A stretch of DNA of 64,000 bases from Amblyornis subalaris (GCA_018881555.1 JACAXG010000018.1:3365561-3429560), one strand, 5' to 3'. Shown: positions 38,841 through 52,323, counted from the stretch's first letter. Numbers and translations are program-made. Notes: generated from the sequence alone by a model not told the origin.

Positions 38841-38847
38841 NATATAT
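38803..38847. repeat. (TA)n microsatellite
   Basis: About 22 TA dinucleotides with one ambiguous base at 38841. Likely length-polymorphic and prone to assembly error. Confidence 0.95.
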
Positions 38848-38848
38848 A

Positions 38849-40288
38849 AAATAAATATAAGAATATAATAATTTCTAAAACTTGGAATTGATATGTCATA
38901 TTACATATGCTCACATTTTATAATGCTACTCCCTAGGTGATAAATGCATGACAAATCAGCTGGAGTCAAATTTTTAAGCAGTTTTGCTTTCCTTCCAACC
39001 TACTCCAACCTTTTAGACTCTCCCAAAGAAGGTGAAAATGGTGAGCAATCCACATTATTTCTGAAAATTGGTACAGCTAGGAAAAGAGAGGGTAAGCAAA
39101 GGCTACTAATCAAATGTCTCAAATGTAGTCCATGGTGTACTAGACAGCAGTCCCTGGCTATGCAAAAAGCTCCTGGACTTAAAATATAAATCTCTGTAAA
39201 TGAGAAAAGGTTGCTATTAAAAAAAGAATAAACTTCTTGATTCTGCTATTTAATGAAAGAATGTGCCTTAAGATTTATATCTTACTCTGGTCACATTCCT
39301 AACTCTTCATTTTTATTAAGTAGGTACAGATTTCACTATATACCAACTCAAAGAGCATACTTATGCTGATCATGTTGGGCAAAATCTTTCTGCAGATTTT
39401 CCTCAAGTGACTGTTGTGACATTTCGTAGTTCAGATGGATCACAACTGCAGGTTCAAAGCAAGCTGTGAAAGACTTGAAGTAGTTTTCACTGCTTCACAA
39501 ATCAATGCTGTCAAGAGCAAATCTTGACCTTTATGCAACTTTAATTAATTTAATAAAAATCTTTGGCATGGTGAGTAATTTAGAGCTNTATGGAAAAAAC
39601 TTGGCTGTCTAAGTAGTTTCTGTCAATTTTGACAAGCACCCATGATGGAAAGTGAGTAAAGGTCCATAAGAGTCTATCAAACTTGTCTAAACGGTTTTAA
39701 GTCCTATCCTTTTTATTCTGTTTTGTACACTGAAGCCAGGCAAGGTGAACTGCAACCTAAAGACTAACACCACAATTTCCTTTCAGACTGCCTGAAGATG
39801 ACTTAACATTTAGCAGACTACATATGTGGTCTAAGGTTAATGAATGGATTTGCTGGAGCTCTGCTGCGCTAGCAACTTTGTACTGCTAGTGTACTGGAGT
39901 AAGAGATTTTGGTGCTTGAAGGCCTCATCTTCTGCTTCTGCAAACCTACTTGGACTGACTTGAAATCTAAGAAGAAAAAAAAATGTGTCAAGCAACTTTC
40001 TTCAAGAAATAGCTATCCATAGAAATGAACCCATAGCATAAATTTGCTACACACATAACCTCGAAGTGTTTTGAATAACATGCTAATTTTTCAGTTTCAC
40101 TTCCATGCCTATAAGTTAGCATGGTCTCCAGCTGACTCAGGAAGTGCATCAGTAAGATACCATGGCCAGATCACCTGGTTAAGTGTTATGTTTCACTTTC
40201 TCACCACTCACTGGCCAAAGTGGCAAGACCAGCTCTTAACTGATAAAAATTTATAGTATGCTGACANTCCGCCCTGTGGTATTAATAG
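38849..40288. other. Unique AT-rich spacer, no gene seen
   Basis: No recognisable gene or transposon. The open frames at 38944-39189 and 40071-40256 lack any domain. Confidence 0.5.
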
Positions 40289-40555
40289 TGATAGGGTGAG
40301 GAAAAGTGGGTTTAAAATGAAAAATGAGAGATTTAGGTTAGATATTAGGAATAANTTCTTTACCATAGGTGTCATGAGGCACTGGAATAGGTTGCCCAGA
40401 TAAGCTATGGATGCCCCTCTGTGGAAGGGCCAGGCTAGATGGGGCTTTGATCAATCTGATCTAATGGAAGGTGTCCTTGCCCACAGCNGGGAACTTGGAA
40501 CNTTACAATCTTTAAGGTCNCTTCTAACCCAAACCACTCTCAAATTTTATGATTT
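40289..40555 (+). mobile_element. CR1 LINE 3' stub, plus strand
   Basis: Short CR1 fragment containing only the last coding bases and the 3' untranslated part: GATTTAGGTTAGATATTAGG, GAGGCACTGGAATAGGTTGCC, GGCTAGATGGGGCTTTGATC and GGAAGGTGTCCTTGCCCACAG. It ends in CAAATTTTATGATTTTTTT, a worn version of the octamer tail. Five N bases fall inside. It is the same kind of 3' end as the copy at 38.1 kb but in opposite orientation. Confidence 0.9.
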
Positions 40556-43085
40556 TTTTTCTGCTTAAAATGAGTCTTTAATGTGGATAAGACTAAGTAG
40601 AATTCAGAATAGACATGTTGTGTTCTGTGTTGCTGGTATGTATCATCTTTACAATGTGCATGATGAGGATGGCTGGAAGTACTCTCTGCAAAGAGCACAG
40701 AGATGAATAAAAGAGAAAGCATCACTACCTACATATAGAATACTACACACTTAGGTTCAAATTGGGAAAGTTAACAATGATTTAATGTTCTTACCTGCTC
40801 AAGTTTAACACAAGGTTTTGTAAGGAGTGGAATATTAGCTAGCATTTGACAAACAATAATCCAAACTCCAGGCCAATGATCACAAATCTTGCAATCACAT
40901 TGGTTAAGAAGGAAGTGAAAGCCTGAGAAGACATGAAGTTCATTCTTGCAACAAAAACATGTCTGAGAGCAGGATTATTCAGGAATATCTATTCCATATT
41001 AAATTTGCATTTCACCATNCTGAAATGTCAGGTGTTGACATGCCCTTATTTAAAAAATAACAAGTAAAGACTGGTATTCTTTATAATGGGACNATTCAGC
41101 GAATAAAATCAAGAACCTGAAAGTCCAGGACACCTCATTTGGCATGAATTCTGAGACCTGAGTTTCGCTCAGAAGCTTACAAGGAGCTATTTTGCTGAGA
41201 AAAGTGATGTTAATCACAATACTTGTTTGGGAGACTTTCTTATCACACTGTGAAATCTCTGAATTCTCTTTGGCTGCATATAGCAATATAACTGTCTAAT
41301 AAATGCAAGGTTAGATTTTAGGGTGAGATTGAAGATCTCCAGATCAAGAATTTCACAGTACTTGGAGAAGTCTGATTGCATGTTATTTGGTTCTAGGCTC
41401 ATAGATACCCAGCAGCTGCAGAGGCACTGGTCATGGGAACAAGCTGTAGCTTTTGTCATCACCTGAGAGCTCTGTGCTGCACAGACACAGAAGTAGAAGG
41501 CATTCTTCAATTTTGCATGCCTTTATCTTCCATTTTCAGGCACTGAAAGAGGCCACCTGATTTGGGGATTTTTTTAGGTTCTTTAGCAAAAGAAAGGAAT
41601 TTCTATGTAGAAATCTGCACAAAGTAATCTTTAAAGCTCTTTAGAAACTGTAGTTTATATTAAACGCTCATATTTGAAAATACCAAGGGCTCATGGCTAT
41701 TAAGAATTTAAGGCAAGAAAATTTCCTGTGTTCTCTGGCACATCTCTCACCTGCATGGATGTGTGTACCTATGCTCAATTCAGAAGCAAAATCCAGTGTG
41801 AAAACCAGCAGCCTCAGAAAAGGCTAGAATATCTCCTGGAAGAAGCTTTTGAACCTAATGCAGCTGCCCTGAAAGGAAGAAAACCATCATGTAATTTTAA
41901 AAAAGGNGTTTGCTTTGCAGCTTGAGCCTTAAACTCTATTTCAAAATCAAAACAGGAGAAAGGAACTGATTCCATCCTAATATATAACTATGCAAGGCAG
42001 TTGTGATCCTACTGCAGCCTGTGGAGTGACATTTGTAAGACTAATAAGACACATGAAAGAGTACTGCCTGTCAGAATGCAGTTTTCACTGAGGCTTCTTG
42101 GCAGTACCAAAATGCTAATATGAAGTAAGGACATAACTGNCTCTTTAGGAATGCATGTGAAAGACGGATGTATCAGATGGATTGGGTAATATCCTGGCTC
42201 AGCTCGAGTCAGTGAAAATTTCTCTCTTAAACTTCAGTGGGTTCAGGATTTCATCAATTATATTCATCAACAACACAATGCGATGATTTCTTTCTGATTT
42301 ACATTCTTTTGTATTAAAATTCCTCAACTGTAATAGGAATTGATGGCTACCTTAGAAATACTGCAACATGATTTTTTCAACAATGAACTACTCTTATAAA
42401 TATTATGAGTACTGCTACTTTAAAGCGTGAAGGCATTTTAATTGGATTGTATAAACCGAGTACAGAGCACAGCTTCCAAGTAAGATGAGAAGAATGAATA
42501 CAGAACGGTAATCCCTTATGTAATGATACACATGATAGATTATATCTGGCTTTCTGGGAAGACAAAGGCTGTCATACACAGCTACGAGAGATGAACACAT
42601 TCTTTCCCCATCTCTACAATTTTCTTGATTTTTAGAAAAATACAGTACAAATTGAGACAGTAAAAAATCTTAAAAATTCTCATGAATAAAATATTTGAAA
42701 AAAAAAAAAAACAAACCCTGGGCCTGCCAAAACATTTTTTTAAAAACTAATTCAAAATTCTTATAACTGACAAACTAGCTGAAATGTTGAAATTAAAGAG
42801 CATGCTGATCTAAGCACACCATATTTCTCTAAATGTCAAACTTTAAAATGTCATATGTTTCCTTAAAATAAGGAAGATATTCAGAAAACTTCTCAAAATT
42901 ATTCTCTTTGAAAAATTAGTCAATAAGAAAGAGAGATTAAAAACTTCACGGATATGTGTAAGGGGCTCTGTGGCAAGACCACTTAAAAATGAAGTAAAAA
43001 GCAAGACTTTGGACACTTTCTCACATTATAACCTCATTGAAAAGCTGATGAAGCAAACACCAAGTAAATGAGGTACAAAATAGGT
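40556..43085. other. Unique AT-rich spacer, no gene seen
   Basis: No recognisable gene. A 13-A run lies near 42700-42711. Open frames at 41050-41510 (minus) and 41728-41925 (plus) show no domain. Confidence 0.5.
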
Positions 43086-44110
43086 AGGTGAACAGTGAGG
43101 TGGATTAAAAAGTGGCTAAACAGCCAGCCCAGTGGTTTGNGATCAGCAGCGTGACTTCCAGCTGGAGGCCAGTCCCCAGTGGAGAGCTCCAGGGGTGAGT
43201 ACTGGTGCTGACACTGTTTAGCATCTTCATAAATGACATGGACTCTGGGACAGAGTGCTCCATCAGCAAGTTTGCTAACAACGCAAAACAAGGAGGAGTA
43301 GCTGATACACTTCTTGGGCATGCTGCCATCCAGAGGCACCCTGAGGAGCTGGAGGAACAGGCAGAGAGGGACTTCAGGAAACTCAGCANGGGAGGAACAA
43401 CCATAGGCACCAGCCTTCAGTGGGGCAGGAATGCTGGCAGAAAAGGACTTGGGTGTCCTGGTGAGGAAAAAGTTGACTGTGAGNCAGCAATGTGCCTTTG
43501 CAGCAAAGNTGGCCAACTGCATCCTGGGCTGTGCTAGGAGGAGAGCTGCCAGCAGGCTCAAGAAGTTGACAATTCTCCTCTACTCCACACTGGTGAGGTC
43601 ACACCTGGCATGTGAAGCTTTGTAAAAGAATATGGACTTGCTGGAGTGAGTTCAGTGAAGGGCCACGAAGATGGTTAAAGGAGTGAAGCATCTTTCATAC
43701 AAGGAGGGCGGGAGGGAGGTGGGACTGTTCAGCACAGAGACAAGAAGGCTNAGAGGGACCTTGTCCATGCNTATAAATAACTGAAAGGGATAGTAAAGAA
43801 AATGGAGACAGGCTGTTCTGAGTGCTGTCCAGTGACAGGACAAGAGGCAGAGGGCACAAAGTGAAATACAGGAAATTCTGTTTAAAGATAAGAAAGCACC
43901 TTTTTATTGTAAGGGTGGTTGAACAGGTTGTGCTGAGGTGTTGTGGAGTATCTGTCCTGGGACATATTCAAAACATGATTGGAAACAGCTCTGAGCAACC
44001 AGCTCTTGCTGATCCTGCTTTNAGCCAAGGATTGGAGCACAGGATTCCCAGAGGTGCTTTCCATCCTCGGCTGCTCTGCGGTGCTGTTCCACATCTTGCT
44101 TTCAGAGCTT
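43086..44110 (+). mobile_element. CR1 LINE, 3' kilobase, plus strand
   Basis: 5'-truncated CR1 on the plus strand. It begins in the middle of the reverse transcriptase (GGATTAAAAAGTGGCTAAAC corresponds to the W..NWL. region) and runs through the RT core and C-terminus into the 3' untranslated part (AAGATAAGAAAGCACCTTTT, GGTGGTTGAACAGGTTG). The 3' end near 44110 (GGATTCCCAGAGGTGCTTTCC) lacks a clean ATTCTATG tail and differs from the copies at 38.1 and 40.3 kb, which suggests another CR1 subfamily. Confidence 0.9.
43205..43840 (+). pseudogene. CR1 reverse transcriptase C-terminal remnant
   Basis: Reads LFSIFINDMDSGTECSISKF at the start, followed by FANN where active CR1 enzymes have FADD; both metal-binding aspartates are asparagine here. 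The frame then shifts: 43431-43625 carries AEKDLGVLVRKKLTV, QQCAFAAK and ASRLKKLTILLYSTLVRSHL, the usual CR1 C-terminal motifs. A degraded stretch at 43630-43840 covers the LSYKEG...RRL.GTL part. Frameshifts, an in-frame stop and the altered active site make it non-functional. Confidence 0.85.
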
Positions 44111-47100
44111 AAGCACTACTTTTAAAAAACATAACTGTCCCATGACTGAGGTTCAAATTCCTCAGCTCTCCTGGGTAAGTTAACAGAAATAATTTGAGCT
44201 TACAGTGCCAGGACCATGTCAGAGATGGGCAACTGTGCAGGAAGAAGACCCATTTTCTATGCATCTGAAACTAAGATGTTTTTTCTTTCAACAACTTGAT
44301 AGCAGAGGGTTGAGACAAGCAAATAAATGTGCAAGGAACACCTGCAAACACCACTGCTTATCAACAACCTGTTCAGGGTTGGGTGCAAATGGAAAAACTA
44401 CAAACCAGAAGCAGCATCAAGTTTACAAGCTTAAAAAGCAAAAAGGTTTGTTAAATGTTTCCTAAAGCAGTCTCAGATAATGAAGCACAGCCAAAGGATA
44501 TTAAGGAGAACTAGAATGGCCACTTATTTCTGTAGCAGAAACACTGTTTTCTTCCCATGCTTTTGTGGGAGGCTGATGAATTGCAGTGATAGTGTTGTGA
44601 TTGGACTGGTTATCTCCAACATTTTTACCAGAAATGGAGATTTAAACTTAGTTCATTTGTCACAAGTATATTTTATATCTCTGAGTTTTATCCCTGGTAT
44701 TGTGTGGTGTTTTAAGGAAGTCTTATATAGACAGCCATGTCAATGAACAAACTATGTCATTACACATCTGTATTCTCATCTCTTATAGAACTTCATGGTC
44801 TGTATCTATGTTAAGTGCCTTACCTGTTTGAAACATGTAGTCTGAGCTATTACTTTTTCCAAATTTCTGCTTGGAAAATTGGATTTGTTTCTGAATAAAC
44901 ATTTCAGCAAAATTGGTTTGCTCTTTGTAAGAGTATTTTTCAAGTTTGATTTTTAGACAGAACAATACAAATCTCTGTATTTCCATGCAGTTGTGTTTCC
45001 AAGAAACACAAAAGGAGCTTCTAGGGATTTGTCTGTACATATGCACCAGTCAAAATTCACTAACTAGAGCATTGCATGAGCTACAGTTAAACTTAAACAC
45101 CCCTTGAAAGCTTCATGACTACAAGGAGAAAAAAGTTCTGTACATATATGCAAATCTGAACATTTTGTTACATTTCTGCAGGCATTTTGTAAACAAAAAA
45201 GAAAAAATAAAATATGTATTCCTCAGCATTTGCAGTGAAAGCTCAGAACATCTGATGTCTCTGTTCCTTTAATGTGATTCACTAGGAGAAACAAATACCT
45301 CGAAAGCTGAACATACAGTACTTTTCTTTATAAAGAATGCTATTATGAATACCACAATTCTTTATAGTAATAAGATTCTTGATAGTGTCAAGATTACCCA
45401 ATTAAAGGGACTTGTATTTGACAAGAGAACAAAAGACAGAGGACTTCAGTAGGTGTCATCCTGTCTGCACAAACATCCTTTGACTGTCAAAAAACGTCTA
45501 GAGCTACTTTTACCAATACTGGGCATAAAGTCTGACCAGAAAGGGCAGTTCATGTTTATATGCAATTTAGACTTGTGTACTTCATAACCTTGGACTATAA
45601 ATGTTTGATTTACAGTAGAGAAATGGATGTTGCAATCAAAAGAGCATGTCTTAATTTGAAGGAAAAAACCACAAAAAATTAGTTAATACTGCCTGAGGGA
45701 AATAAAAACCAAAAGGAAATAGGCCTGTCCCAAAGTCAGGAGTAGTTCAAAGAGGAGGTAAAAACTAGAAGACTGAACATTTTTAGTGGGATCTTTTTTT
45801 TCTTCTGGCTTCCTGCAGCACTCCCTGTGCTGCTTAGACATCAGTGGCAGTGTTAGGCTTAGGCCACTGCCTTCAAGAGAGGTCCAAACGTATTTAGCCA
45901 AGCACATTTAGAATGATTTAGCTACAGTTATGAAGTTAAACTACGAATAATAGGATATCTTGTAGAGAATAACTCATCAGTATAATTAGAATTATGCCAT
46001 CAAGTGGCAAAACAGATTTTAAAATACTGAGACCATTACTACTCTAAATTTCAAAATAAATCATCACAATATGAGTTGTTAACTGTGACCTCATCCTCAA
46101 CACTGTTTAGCAGGGCCCTGTTCCACTGACCAAAGTATCAAACTAAGCTATGAATAGCCTTTAAACGTTAATCTTCCCACTGACCTAAGTATCTAACCAA
46201 CCTAGTGGTAGCCTTTAAAAGTTAAGCTTTAATTTATTTACTGTATTGTTCAGGTATATTTTATTTAAATGTGTCTTTTCTGCCAAGGATCTCACACCCT
46301 CTTGAAATCTGATTTTGATTAAACAAAATTAACACAAAAGGGCATTACTGGCACTTCTATCTAGAAACAAACAAAAAAAACCCACACGAGGACAGACGAT
46401 TTTTATATTTGTATTTGTGTCATGTACAAAATTCTGTTTGCAGCTCTGTGGGAAAACAGCCTCTGAGGAGTCACGAACTATTTATCCTATAGAACACAAA
46501 GATGTTCTGATGGCAAACTTCAAGCAAGCAGAGGCGTGTTGCTTGTTGGAAGCAAGTGACAGCGGCTGCCGGCAGCTGTGGCACCCTCTTCGGTTTCACC
46601 AGGCATTCCAGGGGCACCTGTCCCAAGGGCTGTCTGGGCAGAGGAAGGGGACCAGAACCAGCTTTTCTGAGCAGAGCTGTGGAGACCTGCCCCAGAGTGG
46701 GAAGCACAGTAGGGCAGTGTGCTCGCTTCTGCTGAACAGCCCTGCCCTCCTAGTGGCACCATGACCTGCGTTTGAACCCTCAGAAACAGCAGCATTTGTC
46801 TTCCTCTAAATCCTCCAAGGGATGAAACATAAGAAACATTTCACTTGTCAGGTCTGTTTACTACTTGTTGAAGTAAATGTAAATCTGATGTTTCTCTAAC
46901 AGGAGCTGACGGCTTTATTTTGCAATGACATATCCATAGACTTCTTGGCATTTCTTAGTACTATTTTGACACTAGAAGCTCGTTCCCATGATTTAGTGTC
47001 AAAGCAGTAAGGTCATCTTGAGCTGTTGAAACACTTTCTAAATAGCAGACTTAAAAATAAGAAGCAATAACATTATAAGGAAAAAGTGTTTAGATATCTC

Positions 47101-47592
47101 ACCACAGGTACCCATGACTATTTCCCTGTAGCTACAGTATCTCTACAACAATATTTATTAAAGAAATATAATGCTGGTGATTCAGTGTGGATCCTTCAGT
47201 GAAACTGTGCATTTTATTAAGGAATAGCTGCTGCCACTAATGAATTTACAATTTGAATAAGTCAAACATGTAAAATCAAAGAACACAAAGCAACAGAGCA
47301 ACCAGAGTAGCAGTTACTGATCATTCCTTGAGCAGTCTCTATGATGTTTTAATTTCAACCAACTGACCCCCTGCTCGGACTTGAGTGGTTGCCCTTCTGA
47401 CTCTGACAACTCCATATAGAAAGCTGCTGACCAGCTAGAAAAGGTCAGAAGGCTTTCACAGTCCATAACAGTTCTGCCTCTGGAAGGACTCTCCTAGTTA
47501 CCCTACGCAACAGTCTTGCATCTGTTGATTGAAGACTGACTTCTATTTAATAGCTCTATTTGCTTTTTTTGACTGGCAGGAAACTGATTCAG

Positions 47593-47637
47593 TTTAATTA
47601 TATGGCCAATTAGCTATTAACATTTTAATTATAATAG
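47593..47637. promoter_or_regulatory. Cluster of TAAT homeodomain cores (tentative)
   Basis: Within 45 bp there are two TTTAATTA blocks, one CCAATTAG and one CTATTAAC, so four TAAT/ATTA-type homeodomain cores. In AT-rich DNA this can arise by chance, so it is only a candidate binding cluster. Confidence 0.25.
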
Positions 47638-50600
47638 CATTGTGAGTTTTCCTTAAGAAGTTATGCCCCTGTGAAGACAATTATGCTTTAAGAGATATTT
47701 TACTACCTCACTCACAAAGGAAAGAAAAAGGAAAACAAAATCTATAGTGGGGACTGCTTTGCCTAAAAGAAAACAAATAAAGATCATGGGTTGCCTTTCT
47801 GATTCTGCTAAACTCTCCCTTCAATGTGCTTTCTAAAGGTGAACTAGGGCACATTGGACCTCTGGAACAACCAAGACTAACTTCAGAGTAGCTCTGATCT
47901 GTATTTGTCTGTGGAAAGATTTGTTGTAGTTCAGTTACAATGTTTAAGTCAATATGTCAAAGCTGTGAGACTGCTGTCAGAAGCACAAAAGTTGTCATAG
48001 ACATTCATGTCCTGATTGATTTGAGATTTGGGGCTAATTTAAATGATTCAGTGTTGCAAGGACATCAGTCTTGGAGCTTCTTTGTTGCTGAGAGTTTATA
48101 TAATTTTATTCTTAGTGGACTCTGTACAGTCTGCAGTATCTCATTTACATCTGGTTTGACACAAATGACTGTCACATTAACAGGAAAAGCAATGTAAAAA
48201 ATCAATAACTGCCACAACTCTATCACCACCACAAACTTTTACCATTTGCTCTCAAAACTTTCTTTCTGTGTGCAGTTTTACACATCGGTTGATATGGATT
48301 TTACTTTAAATCTTATAACGTATACCACAGGTCTGAAGTGCACGTTTAAGGAATAATTACAGCATACAAATGAATTTTATGGCATTGGGATGTTCCAGTC
48401 CCATGTTTATGAGTGTGCATTCTTTACTATTGATATTCAACCTCTACATTCAGCAGCTAAACTCTTTACATCTACAATGGCACACTTCTGTCAGCTGCAG
48501 CTTCTAGTCCTCTTCTTCTGCATCCCAGCTGGCAAGTGCTTTAACTGCCTGTATGTCTCTGGGCACTTTTTTCTGTTAATACTGTTCTGTTAGTGCTAAG
48601 GATTGTGGGTTTATAGCAAACAATTTCTGTTGGCTACTACAGCTGTTGCATCAACTCGAGAGGGAAACTCCTTCCAGGTGTGCCATGCTGGATGAGCAGC
48701 TCTACACTGGCTGCATGACCAGCAACATGGCACTGCTAGTGCAGTTGTAGAAACATGCAGCATTCATCCTCTGTAAATATTTCAGTTAATACTGTAAGGT
48801 ATATGTTGCACATGTACAGAACCTTCTTTATCCTTTTCTTCAAAAAAAAATGAAATGGCCTAAGTACTATTTGGAGATTCAGTGGTATGTGAGGATGTTG
48901 CTTAGGTTTAGCAGGCTAGAAATTCTCATATTTGCCAAATGAACTGGAAAACTCTTAAGATTTCCAAGCTAATGAATGCTGCAATGCCCCAAATCCTTGC
49001 ATACACACCAGAAGTCTGTGTACCAGTATGACTAAGCTCCTCTTNTTTTCTGTTTGAAAATGTCCTTGTCCTTTTCCACAGTTGTAGCGATTTTTTCCAA
49101 AGTGCTTTCACTAACTATTAGAGGATTGGTAAAATTTCTGGTGGTTAAAAGCTCTTAGGTGCAAAAGTTAATTTATAAAAAAAGAGCTTGCTACCAACTG
49201 CTGGTAGTAATTTGGTATACTATGAATATCCTTCATATACTTTCACGATCGCTGCCCTGAGTGTGGTGTGTCCTGGAACTGTCTCTGAAGGCATCCACCA
49301 TGTGAACAGCACACACAATATCAAGCCTTAACACATTTTAAACTGTTCACTGATGTAGAGGATAATCTTGTTTGATGCATAGTCTCTGAAAGTCATATTG
49401 ATGTCTGGCCATAAAGTATTGATACCCATCAAGAACTTCAATAAAAACATCAGAAAGATCACATCATGAGGCAGGGTTCACTTTATTTCCAAGGTGTTTT
49501 ATCAGGTTGGTTATCTTGCCTGATGATAGCTTGTTATTTTTAGAGAGAGATTGAGGATAACATTGGTTTTCATTTTGATAGAAGTCCTGTAAGTCACCTT
49601 CTTTCTTCTCATAGGCAATGACTAACTATGAGAATAAAAGAAAACAATTTTTAGAAGGGTTAATTGCTGGGTGTTTTGTTATGCAGTCTTGAAGAAATTA
49701 TATATGAAGAAATATTTCTGTATATGAGCTCAGATAATGTTTATCTTCACAATTGTTTTTTTCAAAAAATCCTTATATAGTGTGAGGTCAGCATATCTGA
49801 TGATCTTTATGTTCTCTGAAAACATGCAAGAATCACTTGTTAGAAATTCTTAAAGAACCTACAGAATGTTTTTTAAACATATTCTCGTATTTTCCTGTCA
49901 CATAATTAGGATACACAAGTTGTCCACAGAACAACTTCTGGACCACTGCAGTGTGCGACCTGAAGCAGCTGCCAACCAGATTTCTCATCCCAATCCCATT
50001 ACTCTGGCCCAAAACTCTGTCTCTGTTGAATCACTTTCATCATCTGAATCTCTTACAGAGAAGGCTTATTAACTACACTAGATCACATCAGGTTTCTTTC
50101 TCCTTTCTCTCCACATTTCCACACCTTCTTCCCTGCTGTCTGATTTTCCTCTGCTTTGCAAACTTCATCATAATCTTGTGATCAAGCAGCTGTGGGCCAG
50201 ATGTATACAGCTATAAAAATTGTTGCAGATATATTAGTAGAAACCTATTATATGCTTATTATTTTAATTTTAGAAGGAATGGGGGCATATTCATTACAAC
50301 AAAACTCTGCAGCATAAAAAATTCCTTATTATATGTTTTCTTTATACTTTTTCTCACTTCATTTTTTAGTGGTTTTAATTCATCGTAGTCTTATGGATAT
50401 GAGATGAAAGCAAAAAAAATCGAGGATATATTTCATTCTATATGTTTGTTCCTCTGTAAGTTTTCTTAAATTTACTTACTTCTAGAGATGACAGTCAGTG
50501 TTATTCATGTCAAAACTTATTCTTTGTATTTCAAAATTCTGCACCCTTTTGTTACAGGATAGTGGTATTTTTTACTAAGCTTGTCTCTTTCTCATGGTGA

Positions 50601-51046
50601 CATTTTGTTTAAATTAGAAAATCTGTGTAAAGTGGCTTTGTGCCCATGGGTGAATTTATTTGAAGTGTAAAATGTCAAACTGGCAACAGCAATAATCCTG
50701 TAAATTAGGTATGTCAAATAATGTACATGTAGACTTGTGATTCATCTAAGAGTGGAAGACATTCTATTTCAAGAAACCTGAGTCATGACTTCCCATTTCT
50801 TAATTGGTACTCTTGACAAAAGTGAGGAATATACCAATATAAAAAATTTATAGCTCAGAAAATATTGAGTCTACAGTAAAACTAACACCATCTCCCAGTT
50901 CAGCAATTCTCAGAAAGAGAAAAGGTGTCTCTATACACGGAACAGAGTTCATCATCTAAAAGTAATTTTCTAACTGGCAAACCATGGAGACACTACTAAA
51001 CACTGTCCAGGAGGTTTCATGGAGTGTGCATAAATGCATTTACCTG

Positions 51047-51080
51047 CTGTTACATGGATTGTGCTGTTACACGGATTGTG
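51047..51080. repeat. 17-bp tandem duplication
   Basis: Two adjoining 17-mers, CTGTTACATGGATTGTG and CTGTTACACGGATTGTG, differing by one base; a CTGT follows, the start of a third copy. Confidence 0.9.
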
Positions 51081-52307
51081 CTGTATGAGCCAGCCTAGAA
51101 CAGTCCCAGCCTCTGAGCTGATCTCATCACACACCATCACCTCTGAGACCAGGCACATTCTCACTAGTAAGGCTGAAAGTGCCTGGGGAGACCACAGAGC
51201 CAGAAGGAAAACTGGCTGGAACATGAACGGAGAAAATACACATTGCCACATGGCTGTGGCTGCTACGGCTGAAAAATCACCATGTCACCAAAGCTGGTCC
51301 CTTATCCCTGACCTTTCCTGGCCCTTTTTCTGGGTAGTGCAAAGGGTAGTGCTGCCCCTTGGGTTCTCCAAGGTCACTGCTCAGATAGGCACTGTCTGCT
51401 NGTTTTAGGTGAATGTGAGACAGATTATCAAATATCAATTTGAACTATTTAAGTTTGGTTTGAAGAAACTAAGTTACAGAGTGCTTACCTAAGCAGTTTC
51501 CCAGAAAATCTGAAGGGCAGTAAGGAGTGTTAGTAAATATTAAGGACTATGATTTTTTCTAATTCTATGACTTCAGCTAGAACATTTCAAAATTAGAGAC
51601 TTTGTCTATGAAAGGAGAAGAAATTTTGTCTAAGTAATGAATTTAATTGCAGCTATTTGCTCTAAGTACAGTGCCAACAATTTTCCTTCCTCCAAGAAGA
51701 TTTAGCACTTTCCTGCAATGTTAAAATTAACTAGGGCACAGTTCAGCTCCTATTGAATCTTTGCAGCTTCTTACTCTTTATTCAATAGTCTTCTCCATGG
51801 TGTAACAGTCTCAACATGCCTTATACACCTACCATGCACTCTACTATTTGCATATGTAGTATCTAGAATACTATTGTATTGTGCTACTGTATTATTGTAA
51901 TATATATGTACAGTTACATTGTACTATGCAGCATGTTTTGCAGTACTTTAGCCNACACTTTCTGCACTGAAGTGGGATATTCAGCAGTAATTATTCTCTC
52001 TCACAAAGAAATAGCTTTGTTGGATTAACAGGTCACAATNAAATTAAAAATGCTACTGTCCAAAAAGAAAGAAGAAAAAAGGTAAGTATTTTAAATTATT
52101 ATTTATTGTATGCATACCATGTTAATCCTGTGGTATACACAGCAAATAGGAGTTTTCTCCTTCTTCCAAATTCTTCTGCTTCCTGAGGAATAACACTGTT
52201 CTCAGGCATCACTAAGCAGCAATTGCACAGTGCTTCTCTATGAACTTTCTCAGGGACTCATATCATTATTGTCATTCTCTGCATTTGAGCAGATATGCTA
52301 ATTATAC

Positions 52308-52323
52308 TAGGTGTATACACCTA
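52308..52323. repeat. 16-bp perfect palindrome
   Basis: TAGGTGTATACACCTA equals its own reverse complement. It could be a dimer-binding site or chance; nothing nearby supports a function. Confidence 0.9.

Noticed and set aside
44145..44175. Possible tRNA T-arm (GGTTCAAATTCC with flanking TGAGG/CCTCA)
   Set aside because: The stem closes on an 8-base loop, and I could not find a matching A box, anticodon arm or acceptor stem upstream.
46417..46764. 115-codon plus-strand open frame in a GC-richer patch
   Set aside because: It starts at GTG, not ATG. The opposite strand has equally long frames over the same bases, and no domain is visible. The GC-richer composition alone explains the lack of stops.
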